Below, one piece after another: positions 8,708 through 16,727 of a DNA stretch of 59,381 bases. Source of the stretch: Actinomadura chibensis NBRC 106107. GTDB taxonomy: Bacteria; Actinomycetota; Actinomycetes; Streptosporangiales; Streptosporangiaceae. Every line of letters starts with the position of its first letter. The stretch's first letter is position 1. Where the stretch lies: positions 1-59,381 of the forward strand of contig NZ_BCQP01000074.1 in assembly GCF_001552135.1 (NCBI RefSeq), read 5' to 3'. The position numbers were made by a program, and so were the translations under genes. Below the pieces are notes generated by a model. It saw nothing but the letters and a program-made list of their open reading frames with translations, searched no databases and was not told the DNA's origin.

Positions 8708-8846
8708 AGGAGAAGACTGCCTTATCGCCCGGGGTCCTGTCGCCGGAGGACGGCCGCCGTCGGCGACCGGCCGCCGTCCGCGCGGCGAGTACCGTCTGCT
8801 GAGCAAGTACGGGGACAGAGTGGCACACGGTTCACCCGCCGCGCCC

Positions 8847-9455
8847 TTATCCGCGTCGTTCGTCCGGGTTCAGCAGTTCGACGTCGCCCGCCGCGAGCCG
8901 CGCGGGCTGCAGCGCCTCGAACACGTCGCGGTGCATGTCGTCGAAGACGGCGAGCGCGCTTTCCGGCGCTTCGAGCGCGAGGGCGACCTCGTTGGCCCGG
9001 TCGCGCCCGGCGGCGGTGATCCGGACGAGCGTCGCCCGCCGGTCGCGCGGATGGGGCGTCCTGGCGACGAACCCCGCCGCCTCCAGTTGGTCGACCGTGA
9101 GCTTCACCGTCGTCGGGTGCACCATCAGGATCCGGCCGAGCGTGCTGAGCCGCGCCTGCCCGCGGGTGGTCAGCGCGAGCGTGGTCAGCAGGAAGTAGCC
9201 GGTCCGGGAGAGGTCGAGCCCCTTCAACTCGGCGTCCAGGGCCTTCTTGAGCAGCTGGTTGAGCCGTCCCACCGCGCAGATCGCCATGAACGGCCAGGGG
9301 CCGCCGCTGAGGCCCTGCGCCTCCCAGCGGTCCCGGACGCCCATGACCAAGGGGTCCACCCCGTCCGCCGGATCGCCCGCGAGATCCTCCGCGAGGTCCT
9401 CCGCGAGGTCCCCCGCGAGATCCTCGGTGACGTCGGCGGTCGCGTCTGCAGTCAT
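8847..9455 (-). CDS. MarR-family transcriptional regulator
   Basis: The 202-residue protein has a winged helix-turn-helix: LTLALTTRGQARLSTLGRILMVHPTTVKLTVDQLEAAGFVART (HTH and wing in the middle third) and RDRRATLVRITAAG, the MarR wing signature. The N-terminus carries an acidic tandem repeat (DLAED / DLAGD units, residues about 10-28) encoded by near-identical 15-nt units at 9380-9425. It is transcribed divergently from the mce operon and is the best candidate for its local regulator; that link is positional only. Confidence 0.85.
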   Translation of the reverse strand: MTADATADVTEDLAGDLAEDLAEDLAGDPADGVDPLVMGVRDRWEAQGLSGGPWPFMAICAVGRLNQLLKKALDAELKGLDLSRTGYFLLTTLALTTRGQARLSTLGRILMVHPTTVKLTVDQLEAAGFVARTPHPRDRRATLVRITAAGRDRANEVALALEAPESALAVFDDMHRDVFEALQPARLAAGDVELLNPDERRG

Positions 9456-9732
9456 GTCGTCGTCGTCCTGTCGCGCCTCGGTTCCACCGGCCGATCGTAG
9501 CTTCGGACAAATCCCCTATGTAAGTACTCGCTTCTTAGACCTTCTTCCAATAGAGTGCCTCAGATCACAGGCGGTGCCCGAGTGCTTGCCAGGGCCCGTG
9601 GCGTCGCGTGTGGTCCCGGGTCTCGGCCGAGGCCACGGTGGCGCGCGAACGAGCAGGACGCGGCGCCGCCGTGCCCCGGTGAGGGCCGGAGCATCGGATG
9701 AGCGCCGACGTCCGAGAACGAAGGAGGCTGGC
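9456..9732. promoter_or_regulatory. Divergent control region between marR and the mce operon
   Basis: This 277-bp gap separates the divergent MarR gene and the mce leader ORF. The left part is unusually AT-rich for the window (around 9505-9555, with GTAAGTACTCGCTTCTTAGAC), which is where a promoter and MarR site would be expected. The right 170 bp are GC-rich with a GGCCGAGGCCACGG-type dyad and would be a long 5' leader. No exact consensus promoter was identified. Confidence 0.4.
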
Positions 9733-9804
9733 ATGTCCCTTCACGACCCTCCCGCCGGGCACCCCCGCGGCGGCCCGCCCCGTCCGGCGGCGGACACCGG
9801 CTGA
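9733..9804 (+). CDS. Possible 23-aa leader peptide coupled to yrbE
   Basis: An ATG at 9733 follows a perfect AAGGAGG with 5-nt spacing and opens a 23-codon Pro/Gly/His-rich frame whose TGA (9802-9804) overlaps the ATG of the first YrbE permease (9804). The yrbE ATG has no ribosome-binding site of its own, so its translation probably depends on coupling with this ORF. It could be a leader peptide, or the remnant N-terminus of an ancestral upstream gene. Too short for homology assessment. Confidence 0.5.
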   Translation: MSLHDPPAGHPRGGPPRPAADTG

Positions 9805-10607
9805 TGGCCGCGAGCCTGGCCAAGGCCCCCGACCTCGCGCGCAGGCGGTTCGGACGCGCCCTCGACGAGACCGGGCTGCTGTGCGTGACCCTCCTCGAAG
9901 GGCTGCGCCGCACCTGGGACCTGCGCCAGTGGTGGGGCGAGTTCGTCGAGCAGTGCTGGTTCCTCGCGCGGGTGACGAGCGTCCCGGTGATGCTCATCGC
10001 GGTGCCGCTCGGCGCGACCATCTCGCTGCAGGTCGGCGACATCGCGCGGCAGCTCGGCGCGCAGTCGGGCACCGGCGCGCTGCTGACCGCCGCGATGATC
10101 CAGCAGGTGGCGCCGCTCGCCGCCGCGCTGCTGGTGTCCGGCGTCGGCGGGTCGGCGATCACGTCCGACATGGGCGCGCGCAACATCCGCGACGAGCTCG
10201 CGGCGATGGAGGTCATGGGCATCAACCCGATCCACCGCCTGGTCACCCCGAGGCTGTGGGCGGCGAGCACGGTGTCCGGCCTGCTCTGCTCGGTGGTGAT
10301 CCTCGCGGGCGTCGTGGGCGGCTACTACTTCAACGTCATCCAGCAGGGCGTCAGCCCCGGCGCGTTCTTCGACGGCGCGACGACGCTGCTCCAGTTCTCC
10401 GACCTGGTGATCACGCTGTTCAAGGCGTGGGTGTTCGGGTTCATCGCCGCCGCGGTCGCCTGCTACATGGGCATGAACTGCGACTACGGCCCGGTCGGGG
10501 TGGGCCGCGCGGTGAACCGCGCGGTGGTGGTCACCTCGATCGTGGTGTTCGCGACGAACTACATCCTCACCATGCTCTACCAGGTCCTCTTCCCACCGAG
10601 GTTCTGA
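9804..10607 (+). CDS. yrbEA: YrbE/MlaE-family ABC transporter permease (first mce permease)
   Basis: The 267-residue polytopic protein belongs to the MlaE/YrbE permease family. It has hydrophobic segments around VPVMLIAVPLGATISLQV, LLTAAMIQQVAPLAAALLVSG, LLCSVVILAGVVGGYYF, WVFGFIAAAVACYMGM and the C-terminal VVFATNYILTML. The family signature is the cytosolic loop GSAITSDMGARNIRDELAAMEVMGINPIHRLV, read here around residues 115-150, with the EAMxVMGI coupling-helix motif. With YrbEB it should form the inner-membrane permease core of a Mce importer. The start overlaps the leader ORF (TGATG) and the stop overlaps the next gene (TGATG). Confidence 0.93.
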   Translation: MAASLAKAPDLARRRFGRALDETGLLCVTLLEGLRRTWDLRQWWGEFVEQCWFLARVTSVPVMLIAVPLGATISLQVGDIARQLGAQSGTGALLTAAMIQQVAPLAAALLVSGVGGSAITSDMGARNIRDELAAMEVMGINPIHRLVTPRLWAASTVSGLLCSVVILAGVVGGYYFNVIQQGVSPGAFFDGATTLLQFSDLVITLFKAWVFGFIAAAVACYMGMNCDYGPVGVGRAVNRAVVVTSIVVFATNYILTMLYQVLFPPRF

Positions 10608-11461
10608 TGGTCGCCATTACCCCCGTCCGCAGGCTGGGCCGGGCCGTGCGGGGCCGCGCCGCCGGGCTCGTGCCGTCGGCCGACCTGCCGGTCTTCCTCG
10701 GCCGCGTCCTGTACCACCTGTTCGTCGACATCATCCTGCGCCGCAAGTACGGCAAGACGCTCGCGAAGCAGGTCAGCGACATCACGGTCGGCGTCGGCGC
10801 GCTCGTCATCGGCGGCGGCATGATCTTCGTGATCGCGACGATGTCGCTCGCCACCGGCGCGATGGTCGGCCTCCAGGGCTACCCCGGGCTGGAGCGCATC
10901 GGCGCGGAGGCGTTCACCGGGCTCGTGTCGTCCTACTCCAACGTCCGCGAGGTCACCCCGATCATCGCGGGCGTCGCGCTGGTCGCGCAGGTCGGCACCG
11001 GGTTCACCGCCGAGATCGGCGCGATGCGGATCTCCGAGGAGATCGACGCGCTGGAGGTCATGGGCATCAACTCGCTGGCCTACCTCGTGTGCACGCGGGT
11101 GGCCGCCGGGGTCATCGCGCTGGTGCCGCTCTACCTCGTCTCGCTGTTCATGGCGTTCTGGGCCACCAGGTTCATCACGATCCAGTACTTCGGTCTGTCG
11201 CCCGGCATCTACGACTACTACTTTCACCTCTACCTCCCGCCGATCGACGTCTTCTACAGCGTCATCAAGGTGGCGGTGTTCGCGTTCATCATCATGTTCA
11301 TCCACTGCTACCGCGGCTACTACGCGGCGGGCGGCCCGGTGGGCGTCGGCGTCGCCGCCGGGCGCGCCATCCGGGAGTCCACCATCCTGATGATCCTGAT
11401 GAACCTGGTCCTGTCGTACATCTTCTGGGGCCACGGCAGCACGGTGAGGTTGACCGGATGA
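10607..11461 (+). CDS. yrbEB: YrbE/MlaE-family ABC transporter permease (second mce permease)
   Basis: This 284-residue protein starts at the ATG overlapping the YrbEA stop. It carries the same permease signature (EIGAMRISEEIDALEVMGINSLAYLV in the middle, noted in part) and about five membrane segments, including IGGGMIFVIATMSLATGAMV and VAVFAFIIMFIHCY. It probably pairs with YrbEA as a heterodimer driven by an MceG-type ATPase encoded elsewhere. Its stop overlaps the mceA start (ATGA). Confidence 0.93.
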   Translation: MVAITPVRRLGRAVRGRAAGLVPSADLPVFLGRVLYHLFVDIILRRKYGKTLAKQVSDITVGVGALVIGGGMIFVIATMSLATGAMVGLQGYPGLERIGAEAFTGLVSSYSNVREVTPIIAGVALVAQVGTGFTAEIGAMRISEEIDALEVMGINSLAYLVCTRVAAGVIALVPLYLVSLFMAFWATRFITIQYFGLSPGIYDYYFHLYLPPIDVFYSVIKVAVFAFIIMFIHCYRGYYAAGGPVGVGVAAGRAIRESTILMILMNLVLSYIFWGHGSTVRLTG

Positions 11462-12531
11462 GCGACGAGACACTGTCCGCCCGCTCCCGGACGATCTTCG
11501 GCCTGGTCGGCGCCGGGGTCATCGCGGCGGCCGCGGCGTTCGTCGCGCTCGGGTCGACGCAGTCGCACGAGGGCTCGACCTACTACGACGCGAGCTTCGG
11601 ACGCGCCGGGCAGGGCCTCGACCCCGGCAAGTCGGACGTGAAGGTCCGCGGCATCGCGGTCGGCACCGTCGACAAGATCACGCTGTCCGGCGACGGGCGC
11701 GTCAACGTCCGGTTCCGGGTCGACAAGGGGATCAGGGTCGCCGACACGGCGGTCGCGTCCGTCGAGCCGATCTCGGTGTTCGGCCCGAAGGACCTCACGC
11801 TCGAACTCGGCGAGCACGAGCTGACCGGCCCCTACCTGAAGGACGGCGGACGGGTCGTGAAGACCCACGACCCGGAGGAGCTGTCCGACACGGCCTGGCC
11901 GACCTACCGGCTCACCAAGGCCATCGACCCGGACGAGGTCGGCACCATCCTGCGCGTGTTCGGCTCCGGCCTGTCCGGCCAGGGCCCCGCGCTGCGCCGG
12001 ACGATCGGCAACGGCGCCACCGTCATCGACGCGACCCACAAGGACAGGGCCGCGATCCAGGCGCTGCTGGACGACATCAACGGCCTGTCGGGCACGTTCG
12101 CCTCGCGCGGCGACACGATCACCGGGCTCGCGGGCGACTTCAACCGGCTGTCGAGGGCGGTCAGCGACCGCCCGGACAAGGTGTCGCAACTCCTCGACCA
12201 GTCGAGCCGCCTCGGCGACACGCTCGGCACGAGCCTGCAGCGGCACGGGCGGAACCTCGGCGCGATCATCGACTCGGGCGGGCAGGTCGCGGCCGTGGTG
12301 AACGGCCAGATCCGCAACCTTCCCGTCATGGAGGACAGCCTCACCGGGTTCTTCGGCCTGCTGGCGCAGATCATCCGCGTCCCCGGGCCGGAGGGCACGC
12401 TGATCGCGCAGGCGCGCGACGACCTCCCGTTGGACATCTGCCAGATCCTCATCGACATCTGCCCCGTCAAGCCCGCGCGGACGGCCTTCGACACGCCGCT
12501 CCCCGGGGCGGGCGCGGGAGGGCGGCCGTGA
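11458..12531 (+). CDS. mceA: Mce-family protein (MceA position)
   Basis: The 357-residue protein has an N-terminal membrane anchor (IFGLVGAGVIAAAAAFVAL), the MCE/MlaD domain (about residues 40-120: YYDASFGRAGQGLDPGKSDV, KVRGIAVGTV, SVFGPKDLTLELG) and a long helical region that in characterised Mce systems builds the periplasm-spanning lipid tunnel. Start by ATGA overlap with yrbEB. It is the first of six Mce subunits and probably contributes one protomer to a heterohexamer carrying lipids or sterols; the substrate is not evident. Confidence 0.92.
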   Translation: MSDETLSARSRTIFGLVGAGVIAAAAAFVALGSTQSHEGSTYYDASFGRAGQGLDPGKSDVKVRGIAVGTVDKITLSGDGRVNVRFRVDKGIRVADTAVASVEPISVFGPKDLTLELGEHELTGPYLKDGGRVVKTHDPEELSDTAWPTYRLTKAIDPDEVGTILRVFGSGLSGQGPALRRTIGNGATVIDATHKDRAAIQALLDDINGLSGTFASRGDTITGLAGDFNRLSRAVSDRPDKVSQLLDQSSRLGDTLGTSLQRHGRNLGAIIDSGGQVAAVVNGQIRNLPVMEDSLTGFFGLLAQIIRVPGPEGTLIAQARDDLPLDICQILIDICPVKPARTAFDTPLPGAGAGGRP

Positions 12532-13607
12532 GCCCGCGCCTGCGCGGCAAGGCCGCGCGCGGCCCCGAGTACGCCACGATCGTGAAGTTCCTCGCGTTCG
12601 TGGCGGTGACCGGGCTGCTCACCTTCTACATCGGGCAGCAGATCCTCGGCACGAGCTTCGCCCCCCGCTACCGGCTGACGGCGACGTTCGACGACGTCAC
12701 CGGCCTGCTGGAGGGCGACGCGGTGAAGGTCGCCGGGACGCCCGTCGGCCAGGTCAAGGGCATCAAGGTGGTGCGCGGCAAGGCCGTGGTCGAGCTGGCG
12801 GTCGACAAGGACGTGCGCGTCCCGTCCGACTCGACGGCCGCGATCCGGTGGCGCAACGTGATGGGGCAGCGGGTCGTCTACCTGGAGCCCGGGACGAGCC
12901 AGACCAAGCTGGGCGACGGCGACCGCGTCCCGCGCACCCGCTCGGTCGTCGACCTCGGCGACATCGTGAACAGCCTCGGCCCGCTGACCCGCAACCTCGA
13001 CCCGAACCAGCTCAACAAGATCCTGTTCTCGTTCTCCCAGGCGCTCGACGGCAACGAGCGGAACATCTCGCTGCTGACCGACAACCTGGACGCGCTGCTC
13101 CAGACCTTCGCCGCCCGCAAGAACACGATCAAGGGGATGATCGCGGACTACGAGACGGTCAGCGCGGCGGTCGCCACCCGCGACCGGCAGATCGCCGCGA
13201 GCGTCGACAACCTGGCGTCGCTGACGAAGGTCTTCGCGAACAACCGGCGGCTGCTGGAGAGCGCGGTCGTGGAGATCTCCGGCGTGACCACCAACCTCAA
13301 CCAGGTGCTCGGCGGCAACGACGCGCAGCTCGCCCGCATCATCGACAACCTCGGAAAGTTCGCCGAGACGTTCCGCCTGAACGTCGACGATCTGGAGACG
13401 ATGGTGCGGCAGTTGCCGCTGACGCTGCGGCAGCTCTTCGCGTCCGCGAACGGCGGCCACTACCTTCGCACCAACGCGCTCTGCCTCAACATCATGCAGG
13501 GCCCGTGCCCGTTCCCGATGCAGCTGCCGAGGTCGCCCGGCGCCGGGTCGCCGTCCACCGACGACCTCTCGAAGCTGAAGAAGATGCTGCTGGGGGTGGG
13601 CGGCTGA
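12528..13607 (+). CDS. mceB: Mce-family protein (MceB position)
   Basis: The 359-residue protein starts at a GTG overlapping the mceA stop (GTGA). A membrane anchor (FLAFVAVTGLLTFYIGQQIL) precedes the MCE domain (YRLTATFDDVTGLLEGDAVK, VAGTPVGQVKGIKV, RNVMGQRVVYLEPG). The helical C-terminal region contains regularly spaced Asn/Leu heptads (LTDNLDALLQTF, VDNLASLTKVF, IIDNLGKF) typical of Mce tunnel helices. The C-terminus has a Cys pair (LCLNIMQGPCPF), which could form a disulfide outside the membrane. Confidence 0.92.
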   Translation: MSPRLRGKAARGPEYATIVKFLAFVAVTGLLTFYIGQQILGTSFAPRYRLTATFDDVTGLLEGDAVKVAGTPVGQVKGIKVVRGKAVVELAVDKDVRVPSDSTAAIRWRNVMGQRVVYLEPGTSQTKLGDGDRVPRTRSVVDLGDIVNSLGPLTRNLDPNQLNKILFSFSQALDGNERNISLLTDNLDALLQTFAARKNTIKGMIADYETVSAAVATRDRQIAASVDNLASLTKVFANNRRLLESAVVEISGVTTNLNQVLGGNDAQLARIIDNLGKFAETFRLNVDDLETMVRQLPLTLRQLFASANGGHYLRTNALCLNIMQGPCPFPMQLPRSPGAGSPSTDDLSKLKKMLLGVGG

Positions 13608-14629
13608 TGGCGCTGAAGTCGCTGCGCGACGTCGACCAGAAGCTCGTCGCGATCGTCACCCTGGCCGCGCTCGCGGCGGGCTGCGTGTTCGCGTTCGCGG
13701 TCGGCCAGCTCCACCTGTTCGAGCGCGGCTACACGATGAGCGGCGAGTTCACCGACGCGGCCGGGCTGAAGAAGGGCCAGGACGTCCGCGTCGCGGGCGT
13801 GAAGTCGGGACGGGTCACCTCGGTCCGGCCCGACTTCCGGCACGGCAAGATCATCGTCACCTGGCACGTCGACGCCGGGATCGACCTCGGCCCGAAGACC
13901 CGCGCGGAGATCCAGACGACGACCCTGATGGGCGGCCGGTACCTGCGGTTGTCCGGGCCGGTCGCGAAGCCCTACATGGCGGACGTCCCCGAGGCGCGGC
14001 GGCGGATCCCGCTGGCGCGCACCAGCGTCCCGTTCACCGTCCCGGACGCGCTGGAGGGGGCGCAGAACATCGTCGGCACGCTCGACCAGCGCAGCATCGA
14101 CAAGCTGCTCACCGAGGTCACCCGGATCAAGTCGCCGGGCGCGGTGAAGCTGCGCCGCGTCCTCGTCAACGTCCAGGACCTGTCGCGCATGCTGAACGAC
14201 TCCTACCCCGAGGTCCAGAAGCTGATCGAGAACAGCAGGACGATCACCGGCACGCTCGCCGCGAAGGACGCGAAGCTACGCGAGATCCTCGACGCCAGCC
14301 AGGTGCTGCTGCGGACGCTCGTCCAGCGGCGGAACGAGCTGGCGGCGACGATCGGGCAGGGCAGCAGCACGGTCCGGACGCTGTCGAACGTGATCTCCCG
14401 GAACCAGAAGGAGATCGACTCGCTGCTCGACAACCTGCACCTGCTGACCACCCGTCTCGCGCCCAACATGGACGCGCTCAACACCGACTTCTCGCTGCTC
14501 GGCCCGACGTTCCAGCAGGTCGCCAACCTCAAGGGCAACGGCCCGTGGATCGAGGGCGTGCTCACCGGGCTCGGCCCGCTGCAGCCGCCCGGACCGATCT
14601 CGACGCGACGCCAGCAGGGAGGCGGCTGA
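13607..14629 (+). CDS. mceC: Mce-family protein (MceC position)
   Basis: The 340-residue protein starts at ATG 13607 (TGATG overlap with mceB). It has an N-terminal anchor (LVAIVTLAALAAGCVFAFAVG), the MCE domain (YTMSGEFTDAAGLKKGQDVR, VAGVKSGRVTSVRP, TTLMGGRYLRLSG) and a long helical segment ending in a Pro/Gly tail (QPPGPISTRRQQGGG). It is central in the operon, and its stop overlaps the next start. Same tunnel-building role inferred as for its paralogues. Confidence 0.91.
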   Translation: MALKSLRDVDQKLVAIVTLAALAAGCVFAFAVGQLHLFERGYTMSGEFTDAAGLKKGQDVRVAGVKSGRVTSVRPDFRHGKIIVTWHVDAGIDLGPKTRAEIQTTTLMGGRYLRLSGPVAKPYMADVPEARRRIPLARTSVPFTVPDALEGAQNIVGTLDQRSIDKLLTEVTRIKSPGAVKLRRVLVNVQDLSRMLNDSYPEVQKLIENSRTITGTLAAKDAKLREILDASQVLLRTLVQRRNELAATIGQGSSTVRTLSNVISRNQKEIDSLLDNLHLLTTRLAPNMDALNTDFSLLGPTFQQVANLKGNGPWIEGVLTGLGPLQPPGPISTRRQQGGG

Positions 14630-15648
14630 TGAGGAAGATCGCCGCCACGCTCGGGCTCGCCATGGTCGCGTCGCTCGGCGGGTGCTCGGCCGTCCCGTCC
14701 GGCGGGGACGGGCGCACGATGGTCGTCTACGTCCCGAAGGCCCGGTCGTTCTACCCGGAGTCGAAGGTCAAGGTGATGGGCGCGGACGTCGGCCTCGTCG
14801 ACAAGGTCGAGAACCAGGGCGACAAGGTGAAGGTGACGTTCCACCTGCGGCGGGACGTCCCGCTGCCGCGCGGGGTGCAGGCGTCGATCGTCCCGCTGAA
14901 CCTGATCGGGGAGCGGAACCTCGTCCTGCATCCGGCGTGGCACCCGGGCGAGCCGAAGGAGACGGCGGACGTCATCCCGATCGAGCGCACCCACGTCCCC
15001 GTCGAGGTGGACGACGCGCTCAGCTCGTTCACGAACCTCGCGAACGCGCTCGACCCGACGAAGATGCGGACCGCGCTCGGCACCGCCGCCGACACGGTGA
15101 ACGGCAACGGCAAGGAGTTCAACGCGACGCTTGAGCAGAGCGCCCGCCTGGTCGAGAACGTCGCCGGGCAGGACGAGGAGCTGATCGAGGTCGCGCGGAA
15201 CCTCAGCCGCCTCGCCGGGGTGGTGCGCGGACGCGAGCAGGTGCTCGGCACGGTGATCCGCGACTTCGGCGAGGCCAGCCGGGTGCTCGCGAGCGAGCGC
15301 GGCGACCTGCAGCGGCTCATCGACGGCGTCCTCGAACTGGCGAAGAACGGCGACAAGCTGCTCAGGAAGTACAAGGGCGACCTGCCGTACGACCTCGCCG
15401 TCCTGACCCGGACGGCGCTCGTCCTGAAGGGCAACACCAAGGAGGTCGCGCAACTGCTGCACGTCCTCCCCGGCATCAGCGAGGCCCTGATCGGCGGCTA
15501 CAACCCGAAGAACAAGTCGCTGCAGATCAGGTTCGCCACCGACGCGTTCCTGCGGACGTGGCTCAAGGGCCTGATGAACAGCGACAACGTGGGCTGCCCG
15601 CTGCCCGAGCCCAACTCCAACTGTCCCTGGCAGAACGGAGCGAACTGA
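14629..15648 (+). CDS. mceD: Mce-family lipoprotein (MceD position)
   Basis: The 339-residue protein starts at ATG 14629. The N-terminus is a lipoprotein signal: MRKIAATLGLAMVASLGGC, with the lipobox Cys at residue 19. The MCE domain follows (VVYVPKARSFYPESKVKVMG, VPLNLIGERNLVLHPAW), then the helical region (LSSFTNLANALDP, SRLAGVVRGREQVLG). A lipobox at the D position is notable because the next subunit also has one; in the classical mycobacterial layout only MceE (LprK-type) is a lipoprotein. A C-terminal Cys pair (GCPLPEPNSNCPW) may be disulfide-bonded. Confidence 0.9.
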   Translation: MRKIAATLGLAMVASLGGCSAVPSGGDGRTMVVYVPKARSFYPESKVKVMGADVGLVDKVENQGDKVKVTFHLRRDVPLPRGVQASIVPLNLIGERNLVLHPAWHPGEPKETADVIPIERTHVPVEVDDALSSFTNLANALDPTKMRTALGTAADTVNGNGKEFNATLEQSARLVENVAGQDEELIEVARNLSRLAGVVRGREQVLGTVIRDFGEASRVLASERGDLQRLIDGVLELAKNGDKLLRKYKGDLPYDLAVLTRTALVLKGNTKEVAQLLHVLPGISEALIGGYNPKNKSLQIRFATDAFLRTWLKGLMNSDNVGCPLPEPNSNCPWQNGAN

Positions 15649-16727
15649 TGGGCCGCCGACTTCTGATCGTCCTGGCGCTGGTCCTCGCGGCCGCGGGCTG
15701 CTCGTACAAGACGGCGGGCTCGCCGGGCGGCGGCCTGAGGCTGACCGCCACGTTCGACGACGTCCAGGGGCTCGTCGCCGGGCACAGCGTGAAGATGTCC
15801 GACATCACGATCGGCAGCGTCACGAAGGTCGAGCTGGTCGGCTACAAGGCGCGGGTGACGCTGTCGATCGAGGACGACGTCCGGGTCCCGAAGGGCACCA
15901 GCGCCGAGATCAAGGTGACGTCCCTGCTCGGGGAGAACTACGTCGACCTGCGGATGCCGCCCGGCGCGCGGATGGACCGGGGACCGTTCCTCGCCTCCGG
16001 CGACCGGATCGCCGAGACCAGCGTCCAGCCCGCGTTCGAGCAGGTCGTCGGGCAGGCCGGGCCGCTGATCCAGAAGCTCGCGGGCAACGACGTCGCCGCC
16101 GTCGTGAACGCCGGGGCCACCGCGCTGGACGGCAACGGCCACACGCTGAACAAGACGATCGCGCAGACGAGCGACCTGCTCCGGATGTTCGCCGAGCAGC
16201 GCCGCGAGCTGGGCGAGTCCGTCGACCGGTTCGCGCGGCTCGGCCGGTCGCTCGCCAAGGGCTCGGACGCGCTCGACGAGGCCCCCGGCCGGCTGGAGCG
16301 CACGACCCGGATGCTGAACGACGACAAGTACAAGATCATCAAAACGGTCGACCGGCTGACGAAGATGGCGCGCGAGCTGAACGACAAGGTGCTGGAGGGG
16401 CGCATCCGCCGGTTCCGCGCCCTGCTGAACGACGTCGATCCCGTCCTGCGGCAGCTCGGCAGCGACCGCAAGCGGCTCACCGCCCTGGTCGACGGCCTGG
16501 TCGAGTTCAGCGACAAGCTGCCGAAGGCCAGCTACGACGGCCAGCTCCTGCTGTACCCGATCGTCCGGATCGTCTGGCCGGACGGCACGCCGATCTTCCC
16601 CGGCCTCAGCGCCCCGCCGAAGGCGAAGAAGGCGCCGGGCGCGCGGGGGGACGGGACGCCGAAGCTGCCGAAGGAGCTCGAAGGCGCCCTGCCCGACCTC
16701 GACGAGATCCTGGGAGGACGGGGATGA
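15648..16727 (+). CDS. mceE: Mce-family lipoprotein (MceE position)
   Basis: The 359-residue protein starts at ATG 15648 (TGATG overlap). A textbook lipoprotein signal (LLIVLALVLAAAGC, Cys at about residue 17) is followed by the MCE domain (LRLTATFDDVQGLVAGHSVK, MSDITIGSVTKVEL, SLLGENYVDLRMP) and the helical tunnel segment. The position and lipidation match the LprK/MceE subunit, which anchors the tip of the complex in the outer lipid layer in mycobacteria; in this organism it would be anchored to the cytoplasmic membrane. Confidence 0.91.
   Translation: MGRRLLIVLALVLAAAGCSYKTAGSPGGGLRLTATFDDVQGLVAGHSVKMSDITIGSVTKVELVGYKARVTLSIEDDVRVPKGTSAEIKVTSLLGENYVDLRMPPGARMDRGPFLASGDRIAETSVQPAFEQVVGQAGPLIQKLAGNDVAAVVNAGATALDGNGHTLNKTIAQTSDLLRMFAEQRRELGESVDRFARLGRSLAKGSDALDEAPGRLERTTRMLNDDKYKIIKTVDRLTKMARELNDKVLEGRIRRFRALLNDVDPVLRQLGSDRKRLTALVDGLVEFSDKLPKASYDGQLLLYPIVRIVWPDGTPIFPGLSAPPKAKKAPGARGDGTPKLPKELEGALPDLDEILGGRG

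Noticed and set aside
9698..10606. Upstream frame fused in phase with the second YrbE
   Set aside because: It is out of frame with YrbEA and encodes Arg-rich low complexity; the TGATG junction at 10605-10609 marks the real start.
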